From NCBI GenBank assembly GCA_945870175.1, contig CAMBRJ010000015.1, positions 1 through 17,289 on the forward strand: a DNA stretch of 17,289 bases. Direction: 5' to 3'. Numbering within the stretch: position 1 is the stretch's first letter; each line of letters opens with the position of its first letter. Shown here piece by piece: positions 1 to 7,600 of this stretch. This DNA is from Gemmatimonas phototrophica (GTDB taxonomy: Bacteria; Gemmatimonadota; Gemmatimonadetes; Gemmatimonadales; Gemmatimonadaceae). A program made the translations under genes and the position numbers. The notes beneath the pieces are model-generated. The model was not told the origin of the DNA. It made no database searches and saw only the letters and a program-made list of their open reading frames with translations.

Positions 1-255
1 CTCCGCACACACCTCGAGCAGCTCTTGGGCACGTCGCTTCCGGTCACACTCGTGTTTCAGTATCCGACGATCGATGCGCTCACACAGTGTGTCCATGATG
101 CACTGATGACCAGCACGCCCGACGTGCCCGCTGCACGGCCGGCACAGGCGCCGCCCACGCGCCCAGACTCGACCGACTTTCTCGACGCACTCAGCGATGA
201 TGAGGCGGAAGCCATGCTCCAGCAGACACTCGCCACCTTGCACTTTCCTTCCTAA
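1..255 (+). CDS. Type I polyketide synthase, C-terminal end (ACP and tail), 5' partial
   Basis: The gene enters from the left edge in frame 1 and stops with TAA at 253-255, so only the last 84 residues are visible. They begin within an acyl carrier protein domain, after the phosphopantetheine serine: the LxxxLEQLLGxxLPVTLVFQYPT pattern and the following 'DALT' are typical of the last helices of a modular PKS ACP. A proline- and alanine-rich linker and an acidic tail (LDALSDDEAEAMLQ) follow. Such 'SDDEAEAxL' tails are common at the C-termini of PKS subunits that hand their chain to another protein. No thioesterase follows, so the chain is probably passed on rather than released here. The gene lies 17 bases upstream of the CmlA-like hydroxylase on the same strand, which suggests one operon. 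Module content is outside the window. I am confident in the family, not in any substrate. Confidence 0.85.
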   Translation, partial: LRTHLEQLLGTSLPVTLVFQYPTIDALTQCVHDALMTSTPDVPAARPAQAPPTRPDSTDFLDALSDDEAEAMLQQTLATLHFPS

Positions 256-272
256 ACCACCGGTTCTCTCCC

Positions 273-1859
273 ATGAGCGTCTATCTCCGACCGAACGTTC
301 AAGTCGATCCGCTGTTCAATAGCTGGTTTGCCTGGAATCTGCTCATTCCGCCCGTGACGGCGGCCTTTAACACGCGCGATCGTCACCTGAAGTCGATGAC
401 GTCGTTCGTCAACGCCCCCGCGATGCATGCCGCCGCCCTGAAGAACCCGGCGATGAAGGGCGGCGCCTTCATTGATCTCGAAGCGAAGCATGTCCCGGAA
501 ATCAAGCAACTCATCGAGCACACACAGAGCGCCGGCGGCGATCTCCTGGTGCTGGCGAAGGCGCTGACCGAGCTGGGGAAGATGCTACAGGAGAAGGCGA
601 AGGGCCAACCGATGGAAGCGCTCTATGCGCTCGTGCCGGAACCGCTGCAAGGATTCGTCGAGCTCGTGTACGACATGAATCACGCCCCGTCGTTTCGTGT
701 ACTCGAATCGCTGCTGTACCGGAGCAAGTACTACGCGGAGCACCTGCAACGGGTCTCGCTCTCGCTGACCACCGAAGATCGCTCGCGTCCGTTCATGTTG
801 AGCACGCCGCGTCTTCCGGATGAAGGAAGCGTCGTGCTCGATGTGCGTTTCCGCGACGGGCGATTGGACTCGCTGTTCAGGATGAAGCGCGAGCCGCGTC
901 CCTTCGAGGAGATCGCCGCCGAGTTCCGTGATGTGGTGCCAGACACGGAGAGCCTGCGACAGTTCTTCACGGAAACGCCGCCGGCCGCCGCACCGACGTA
1001 CGAGGGACCCGGCATGCGCGTCCGGTATTTCGGTCACGCCTCCATGCTCATGGAATCGAATGGTGTCAGCGTGCTCACGGACCCCATCCTCAGCTATCAG
1101 TATCCGTCCACGCTCGAGCGCTTCACCATGGCGGATCTTCCGGAGAAGATCGACTACGTGCTGCTGTCGCACAGTCATCACGATCACGTGCATTTCGAGA
1201 CGCTCCTGCAGCTGCGCCATATGATCGGACACATTGTCGTACCGCGGAATGCGGACGGACTGCCGCAAGACCCCTCGCTGTATCTTGCGCTCAAGCACAC
1301 CGGCTTCGACAATCTCATCGAAGTCCGGGATATGGATGAAATTGCCTTTCCGGGCGGACGGATTCATTGCATGCCGTTCCTCGGTGAGCATCATGATCTG
1401 CTGGTGCAGAGCAAGAGCGGCTACAAGGTGGATATGCAGGGCGGGTCCGTGCTGTGCATCGCGGACTCCTCCAACATCGATCCACAGATTGCGCGCAACG
1501 TCCGGCAGCATGTCGGCAGCGCGGATCTGCTCTTCACGGGCATGGAATGCGAAGGCGCTCCGGCCTCGTGGATTTACGGGCCCCTCTTCACGAAGCCGCT
1601 CACGCGAGAACAAGACCAGTCACGACGCGCGCGCGGCTCATACGCGCATGAGGCGATGTCACTGGCGGAGACCTTCGGCGTGACGGGCGCCTACACGTAT
1701 GCGATGGGACAGGAGCCGTGGCTCAGTCATCTTTTGGACAATGAACTCGACGAGGCATCTATTTCCATGCAGCAAGTCGGGATCTTTCTCGGGGAGTGCG
1801 CGGCGCGCGGTATCCACGCCGAGCACTTGTTTGCGAAACGTGAGTTCATCCTTGCGTAA
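273..1859 (+). CDS. CmlA-like diiron beta-hydroxylase (metallo-beta-lactamase fold) acting on carrier-bound amino acids
   Basis: This 528-residue protein has a long N-terminal region (about 1-240) and a C-terminal metallo-beta-lactamase-fold domain. The metal motif is H300-S-H302-H-D304-H305, followed by E372 (in GEHHDL) and D398 (in IADSSN). From memory of the CmlA structure (chloramphenicol pathway, 532 residues), the diiron site uses H305, H307, D309, H310, E377 and D403. All six match here with a constant offset of five. The Glu at 372, where hydrolases of the fold carry His, argues for a diiron oxygenase rather than a zinc hydrolase. CmlA hydroxylates the beta-carbon of an aromatic amino acid held on an NRPS carrier domain, and relatives act on Tyr in glycopeptide pathways. 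The neighbouring PKS gene and the NRPS genes across the window fit that role. The substrate is inferred. No clear ribosome binding site precedes the ATG, which is the first one after the PKS stop. Confidence 0.85.
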   Translation: MSVYLRPNVQVDPLFNSWFAWNLLIPPVTAAFNTRDRHLKSMTSFVNAPAMHAAALKNPAMKGGAFIDLEAKHVPEIKQLIEHTQSAGGDLLVLAKALTELGKMLQEKAKGQPMEALYALVPEPLQGFVELVYDMNHAPSFRVLESLLYRSKYYAEHLQRVSLSLTTEDRSRPFMLSTPRLPDEGSVVLDVRFRDGRLDSLFRMKREPRPFEEIAAEFRDVVPDTESLRQFFTETPPAAAPTYEGPGMRVRYFGHASMLMESNGVSVLTDPILSYQYPSTLERFTMADLPEKIDYVLLSHSHHDHVHFETLLQLRHMIGHIVVPRNADGLPQDPSLYLALKHTGFDNLIEVRDMDEIAFPGGRIHCMPFLGEHHDLLVQSKSGYKVDMQGGSVLCIADSSNIDPQIARNVRQHVGSADLLFTGMECEGAPASWIYGPLFTKPLTREQDQSRRARGSYAHEAMSLAETFGVTGAYTYAMGQEPWLSHLLDNELDEASISMQQVGIFLGECAARGIHAEHLFAKREFILA

Positions 1860-1901
1860 TGACCACGAGGGCAGCGCGGTTCGCGCTGCCCTCGTGGTCA
1901 T
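1859..1901. terminator. Perfect hairpin between convergent genes, likely bidirectional terminator
   Basis: Bases 1861-1878 (GACCACGAGGGCAGCGCG) are the exact reverse complement of 1882-1899, with a GTT loop. Two further flanking pairs make the stem 20 bp, and it begins on the last base of the hydroxylase stop codon. It sits between the convergent ends of the hydroxylase (+) and the phosphatase (-). There is no T-run on either side, so it is a U-less hairpin. A bidirectional transcription stop or mRNA 3'-end stabiliser is the simplest reading. The remainder of this short gap, to 1919, shows nothing else. Confidence 0.8.
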
Positions 1902-1919
1902 GCGGGATACGGCTCGAGC

Positions 1920-3545
1920 TCAGCGGCGCTTGGGCGCCGTGGTGCCGACCAGCGCCTGCATCAAAGGCTTGCCGTCGAGCCGCTCCGTAGGCTGGACACC
2001 CACCACGCGAGCAATGGTTGGCGCGATATCGACCGTGCGCACCGGCTGCGTATACAGGCCCGGGCGAACCTTCGCGCCCCAGAAAATCAACGGCACATGC
2101 GCGTCATCATCGTACGGCATGCCGTGGGCCGCGTTCGGCGTGGTCCACCAGAGGCTGAACTGCGTCAGCGTGGTTGCGAGAATCGCTTCTTCACCCGGCG
2201 TAAACATGTGCAGCCAACGACGCGCGATATGATCGGTCGTGGTGTCGCGCTTGGCGAGCGCCGTGAACAGGTCACTCCGACTTACGCCCGGCAGCGCACG
2301 CAACGCGGTCGAGAGCACACGCGCCACGGAATCTACGGACACCCGCGCCTTCGCGAAGGCGGCGCGGTCAGGCACGAACCAAACGCCATTATCCCATCCC
2401 CAAGCACTGGCGGGGACGCCCTTCGCCCGCAGCGCCGTGTCGAGCACAGCAAGAATCGCACTGGCATCGACACGCTTGGCGTCCGCGTTCTTGAAGCGCC
2501 CGGAATGCACTTCGGGCAGCGGCGACATACCGTGATCGGCCGTGAGCACGATGGTGATCTGACGAGGATCGCGCAGCACGAACAACGAATCAAAGAACGC
2601 GCCAAGGCTTCGGTCGAGCCGCACGATCTGATCGTGAATTTCGCGTGAATCAGGACCGTACGCATGGCCGATGGCATCCGTAGCAGCCAACGACACGGCC
2701 AGGAGGTCAGTCCGCTGCCGGTCGGCACCAAGCTCCTTCGCAGTGACGCCGCGCAGTGCCAATGCCAACGTCAGGGAATCCATCATCGGCGTGACAAAGA
2801 AGATCTTTGACAGGGCGTCCACGTTGCTTGGTGCGCGATACGGGAACATGAACTGTCCGCCCTCGGCTTCCGCCGGTACCGAATCGGGTTCGGCATAGTC
2901 GCTCGCCGGCAGGAGCAGATCCCACGACTTGCCAGCAAGGCTCATCCATCCGCTATCTGCGTTGAATGCCTGTACCCAGGACGGCAGCGTGTCACGATAG
3001 TACGTGCTCGTGGTAAACATGCCTGGTGCCCACCAATACACGTCCCCTTTCGTCCGTCCGATCGGCAGGATGGCGCCGCGGTCCTTGCGCGACACGGACA
3101 GGAACCGCATGGACGGATTCCGTGCACGCATCCAGTCGGTGACCGTGGTGCCTTTGAATCGGAGCGGCGAGGCGCCGTCGCCTTTCGCGCCCGCAATGAG
3201 GGGGGCGTCCGACGTGTTGACGCCAGACGTGTTATGCGTGATTCTGGTGTGCACTGGAAACCGCCCTGACATCACCGTCGCATGACCCGGCGCCGTTTCG
3301 GTGATGGCGTGATCATGCATGGCAGTCGTAAAGACCGCCCCTTCTGTTTTCAGCCGCTTTAGCCCGCCCGTGAACTGTGCCGCGAAGCGATCGAGGTACT
3401 CGGCGCGCATCTGGTCGATGGTGACGAACACCACGAGCGACGGCACGGCGGCCGCGGAGGAAACGGGCGGGCGGGACTGCGCCTGCACCCGTCCGGCACC
3501 CATCGCGACACTGAGGAGGAGGACAGTCGTACGAATATGACGCAT
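1920..3545 (-). CDS. Secreted PafA-type alkaline phosphatase (type I phosphodiesterase/alkaline phosphatase superfamily)
   Basis: The protein has 541 residues, close to the length of PafA phosphatases. It hydrolyses phosphate monoesters outside the cytoplasm. I chose the ATG at 3543-3545 because it gives a classic signal peptide: basic MRHIR, hydrophobic TTVLLLSVAMGAG, and a cut after VQA near residue 22. An ATG at 3572 would add nine unsuitable residues. Alkaline phosphatase landmarks run in order: the first metal Asp in TIDQMR, the nucleophile T84 in ETAPGHAT, K154-D-R156 (the Lys/Arg pair that marks PafA-like monoesterases), a second metal site in ATDAIGH, D337-H338 in TADHGM, and a late metal His in AAHGM. 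All key residues are present. It is divergent from the kinase gene at 3642 and convergent with the hydroxylase. It could be plain phosphate scavenging, or it could activate a phosphorylated product; the location prompts the second idea but does not prove it. Confidence 0.88.
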   Translation of the reverse strand: MRHIRTTVLLLSVAMGAGRVQAQSRPPVSSAAAVPSLVVFVTIDQMRAEYLDRFAAQFTGGLKRLKTEGAVFTTAMHDHAITETAPGHATVMSGRFPVHTRITHNTSGVNTSDAPLIAGAKGDGASPLRFKGTTVTDWMRARNPSMRFLSVSRKDRGAILPIGRTKGDVYWWAPGMFTTSTYYRDTLPSWVQAFNADSGWMSLAGKSWDLLLPASDYAEPDSVPAEAEGGQFMFPYRAPSNVDALSKIFFVTPMMDSLTLALALRGVTAKELGADRQRTDLLAVSLAATDAIGHAYGPDSREIHDQIVRLDRSLGAFFDSLFVLRDPRQITIVLTADHGMSPLPEVHSGRFKNADAKRVDASAILAVLDTALRAKGVPASAWGWDNGVWFVPDRAAFAKARVSVDSVARVLSTALRALPGVSRSDLFTALAKRDTTTDHIARRWLHMFTPGEEAILATTLTQFSLWWTTPNAAHGMPYDDDAHVPLIFWGAKVRPGLYTQPVRTVDIAPTIARVVGVQPTERLDGKPLMQALVGTTAPKRR

Positions 3546-3583
3546 GAGAGAGGCCGGTGGACTGAGGTACATTCTGCATGAGT

Positions 3584-3612
3584 TTGGTAGGTTTAATATG
3601 GGCACATATTGT
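3584..3612 (+). promoter_or_regulatory. Candidate sigma70-like promoter in the divergent phosphatase/kinase intergenic region
   Basis: TTGGTA (3584-3589) and TATTGT (3607-3612) match the -35 and -10 consensus at four of six positions each, with a 17-base spacer. This would give a leader of about 20 bases before the kinase ATG at 3642. The surrounding 3575-3615 is clearly AT-richer than the rest of the window (TTTAATATG, CACATATTG), as expected for the shared control region of two divergent genes (3546-3641). I found no equally good match for the phosphatase direction, no clear operator palindrome and no strong Shine-Dalgarno site on either side. Confidence 0.3.
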
Positions 3613-3641
3613 CGAGTTCGCTTTCCCTCACGACCCCTACC

Positions 3642-4616
3642 ATGCGACCGGCGCTCTCGATTGTGAATTCGACCGTGGCGGCCGAGTCGGTCGCCGTTCT
3701 CGTGCGGGAGGCGTATGGGCTGAGCGGCTCGTGCACCCTGCATTATCGCGGCACCCACGACAGCTATCGTATTCAGCACGGTGATACGCCCTGGTTTTTC
3801 AGGATCTATCGGTCCGGCCTCCGCTCCCGCGAAGAGGTGCGGTATGAAACCACCGTGCTCCTCCACGCCGCGATGCACGGCAGCGACGTCGCTGTACCGG
3901 TTGTCCGGCTCGATGGAGCGTGGCTGACGACCGTGGGTGCGCCGGAGGGGCCGCGGGATGCCGTGTTGTTCACCGGCGCTCCCGGTGTGGCGGTCTGGGG
4001 TGAGGAGGCGACAGTGGACCACGTGCGTGCCTATGGACGCGCCATCGCGCGTTTTCATCAGGCGCTGGCAAACTTCCCGGCCCCGGACGCGCGGACGCTC
4101 ACTGAGCACGAACTCCTCGACCGGCCCATGCAATGGCTCGCACCGCACCTCGCACACCGTGCGGAGGATCTGCGCATCTTGCGCGCCCTGGTGGAGGCGC
4201 TGAGGGCGAGACTCGGGGGATTCCTTGGCGCCGCGTATCCACGAGGCGTGTGTCACGGTGATCTGCACGGCGGGAACGCGCATGGCGATACCGACGGTGT
4301 CGTAACGCTCTTCGATTTCGACGAGTGCGGTCATGGCTGGCTCGCGTACGATCTCGCCGCGTTTCATTGGATGGCGGAACGCGCCGGTCAGCTGGAGGCG
4401 TGGTGGCCGTCACTCCTCGCCGGATACGAGTCGGTGCGTCCGCTGACGCCCGAGGAGCACGACGCGATGCCAATCTTCGTGTTGGCGCGGCACGTATGGC
4501 AACTTGGCTACGACGCGTGGGACAACCGTTTCGCTGGCACCGCTCGCGCGGATGCGGACATCAGCGCGGTGATGCAGTCGTTGCGGGAGCACGCGGCCCG
4601 GGTCAGTATTCTATAG
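3642..4616 (+). CDS. APH-family small-molecule phosphotransferase (kinase)
   Basis: This 324-residue cytoplasmic protein has the aminoglycoside phosphotransferase / choline kinase fold, which transfers ATP phosphate to a hydroxyl of a small molecule. The catalytic loop is H205-G-D207-L-H-G-G-N212 (catalytic Asp and the metal-binding Asn), and the metal-binding motif is D225-F-D227. The following 'AYDLAAF' is the usual helix after it. The N-lobe strand 'WFFRIYR' is the nucleotide-binding beta strand, with Arg where many kinases have Lys, as is common in APH relatives. The ATG at 3642 is preferred to an in-frame TTG at 3609, which would add eleven residues with no homology-like features. The gene ends in TAG and overlaps the convergent NRPS gene by 14 bases. 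The substrate cannot be read from sequence: a metabolite kinase, a stress kinase of the YihE/SrkA type, or a self-resistance kinase for the cluster product are all possible. Confidence 0.85.
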   Translation: MRPALSIVNSTVAAESVAVLVREAYGLSGSCTLHYRGTHDSYRIQHGDTPWFFRIYRSGLRSREEVRYETTVLLHAAMHGSDVAVPVVRLDGAWLTTVGAPEGPRDAVLFTGAPGVAVWGEEATVDHVRAYGRAIARFHQALANFPAPDARTLTEHELLDRPMQWLAPHLAHRAEDLRILRALVEALRARLGGFLGAAYPRGVCHGDLHGGNAHGDTDGVVTLFDFDECGHGWLAYDLAAFHWMAERAGQLEAWWPSLLAGYESVRPLTPEEHDAMPIFVLARHVWQLGYDAWDNRFAGTARADADISAVMQSLREHAARVSIL

Positions 4617-7600
4617 CGGTTACCGCGGTGTGCAGCGCCGCGGCCAGCACGGCGACCTGCGGTTCGATGAGCATCGTCAGATGGTCACCGGGAACCGGGA
4701 CCGTCGCGACCTCCGGCATCACGCGCTGCCATCCCCATCCCTGCTCTGCCTGCACATCCAGGACGGCCGCAACGGTGGTGGTGCGGTCCTGTTCCTGCGC
4801 GGTAAAGAGCGTGATGGGCACGGGATACTCGGCACGCACGGCACGGTACTGCGTCGTCAGGTTGGCGCGATACACCGCCAGATATCCCGCCAACGCACGA
4901 CGCGGGGCGTCGATGGGCCACCACCCGGCTGCGGTGAGCCGGTCGGCGAGCACGTTGAACGCCACATCAGCGTCCACATCGGCCAAGGGCGTCGTGCGTA
5001 GCGCGTCGTCGACACCCAGCGTGATCCCAGTCATGATTTCGATGTCGCTTGCGATGCGTCGAATCCAGTCCGCCTCCGTCCACTGCGCCGTGATCGGCTC
5101 CGCGTCGAAGATCGGCGCCGGCGTGTCGAAAATGCCGAGCCATGCGACGGGCGTTCCGCGAGCGCGTAGCTGTTGGGCAACTTCGAACGCGAGTGGACCA
5201 CCGAACGAATGCCCGACGAGCAGTACGGGGGATGCGCCGGCGGCCTCTTCAATCGCGGGCACGACGACGCGCGCCATCTCGCGGACATCCGTGAGTGGGG
5301 CGGTATGCCCATCGAGTCCGACGGCTTGCAACCCATAGATCGGCCGCGTACCGGCGAGCCGGCGGACCAGTGGCTCGAAGGCCATCACGTTTCCGCCAGC
5401 ACCAGGGAAGAGGAATAACGGAGCGCCTTTCCCACCCCCCGACATCGCGACCAGCGGCTTCCACGCCGCTTCCACACCGCCCGACCGGATCATCGACGCC
5501 AGCTGCGCGATCGTGGCATGATCGAAGAACGCGGCGAGTGGAACCGACACGCCGAACGTCGCCTCGATCCGGCTCGCGAGCCGAACGGCATGCAACGAAT
5601 CACCCCCCAACTCAAAGAAGGTGTCATGGCGTCCGACCAGCGCGACCTGCAGCACCTCGCTCCACAGCTGCTGCAGCTGACGCTCCGTGGTATCGCGCGG
5701 GGCATCGTCGAGCGCACTCTTTTGGCTCGTCGATGCGGCCGGTGCGTCGCGTGACGTGGCCGATGCCGGAGCGGCCGGCGCCACGCTCGCCGCGGACAGC
5801 GCTCCGTTCCGTGGAAGGATCCCGACCGGCACGCTGTGTACCGCGGACCGGTCCATCTTTCCGTTTGGCAATCGCGGCAGCGGACGCCAGCACTGCACCG
5901 CGCGTGGAACCATATACGACGGCAACAGTCGCTCGCACGCAGCCAACGCCGAGTGGACGAGAGCGCTGTCGGGTATGGCGTCAGGAGCCGGCTCGATATG
6001 CGCGACAAGCTGCAATTGACCCGCCGCGCCCTGCGTCACGACCACGAGCGCGGCACCGATGCCCGGCACCGACGAGAGCACCGCTTCGATTTCACCGAGT
6101 TCGATGCGATGGCCGTGGATCTTCACCTGATGGTCTTCTCGACCGAGATACTCGAGCGCACCGTCCATGCGCCAGCGCGCCAAATCACCGGTGCGATAGC
6201 GCCGGCCGCCGGGCGTGTGCGGATCCGACTGGAATCGCTCGCTCGTCAGCTCCGGCCGGCCATGATATCCCGCTCCGACCTGCACGCCACCGATCCACAA
6301 CAGCCCAGTCACGCCGGGTGGCACCGGTCGACCATGCACGTCGAGCACATGCAGCTGCGTATTCGCGATCGGTCGTCCGATCGGAATCACACTGCGACCC
6401 GTCCCTGGCTGGCAGGTCCACGCCGACACGTCGACGGCCGCTTCCGTCGGCCCGTACAGATTGTGGAGCGCCACGTTGGCGAGCACCTGCTGTGCGCGCG
6501 CCACGATCGCCGACGTCAGCGCCTCGCCGCTGGCGAAGAGTTGCCGCAACGCGCCCCCCGCTGACGCCGCCACCGTTGTCGCCAGCGGATCCTGCACGAA
6601 CACGTGCAACATCGACGGGACAAAATGCACGGTGGTGATCTCCTCGGCGCGCATGGTGCGCGCGAGATACGCGCTGTCACCGTGGCTGCCGGGCTCCGCC
6701 ATCACCAGCCGCGCACCCGTAAAGAACGGCCAGAACAGTTCCCACACGGACACGTCGAAGCTGTACGGCGTCTTCTGCAGGATACGGTCGCGTGTGTCGA
6801 TCGGATACGTGGCGTGCATCCAATGCAAGCGATTCGCCACGCCGCCCTGTGTGTTGAGCGCGCCCTTCGGCCGACCCGTCGAGCCGGAGGTGTAGATCAT
6901 GTACGCGAGATCGTCCGCACCCACCAGCAGCGGGAGCGGTTCATCGGACGCGTCGCGTTCGATCGCCTCGAACTCGTCTCCCGTGGGCGTCACCCACACG
7001 ATATGAGGCATCGCTGTACCGGCGGTGGCGCCGATCGCCTCCAACCGGGCGGCGACGGCATCGCTTCCACGCTGCGCCAGCACCACCGAAACGCCGCTGT
7101 CGAGCAGCTGGTACTCGAGGCGATCAGACGGAAGGCTCGGATCGAGCGGCACGTAGGCCCCACCCGCCTTGAGCACCGCCACCAGCGACGCCATCATCTC
7201 ACTCGAGCGCTCCGCACACACGCCGACGAGTACATTGCGATCGACCGCGTAGCGTTCTCGGAGCACGCGGGCAAGGCGCGTTGTGCGTTGATCGAACGCC
7301 GCCGCGGTCCAATCGCGTGATTCGGACAGCACGCGTACCAGCACATGATCTGGCTGTGCGATCGCCAGCGCGGACAAGCCCTGCACGACCAGTCCGCTGA
7401 GTGTATCAGCCCCGGCGTATGTAACCGACGTCGCATTCCACGCGACCAGCTGCGCCGCCTCGGTATCCGTCAACGGAGCGCAGGCCGTCAGCGATTGCTC
7501 CGGCTGCGCAACCAGCGCGTCCGCGAACGCCACGAGGTGCGCCGCGGCGCGCTCGCGCTGTGGCCACGTGAATCGACCCGAGTCAGACGCGAGCGCCACG

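Noticed and set aside
585..1613. Long antisense open frames over the hydroxylase and NRPS genes.
   Set aside because: They are Arg-, His- and Pro-rich shadow frames of high-GC genes without domains or start signals.
273..1859. Metallo-beta-lactamase or quorum-quenching lactonase as the function of the MBL-fold protein.
   Set aside because: The length, large N-terminal region, Glu at 372 and constant-offset match to the CmlA ligands fit a diiron beta-hydroxylase better.
1920..4367. An 815-residue open frame covering the phosphatase with a long N-terminal extension.
   Set aside because: The part beyond 3545 is antisense to the kinase gene and has no recognisable domain, and the signal peptide marks the start at 3545.
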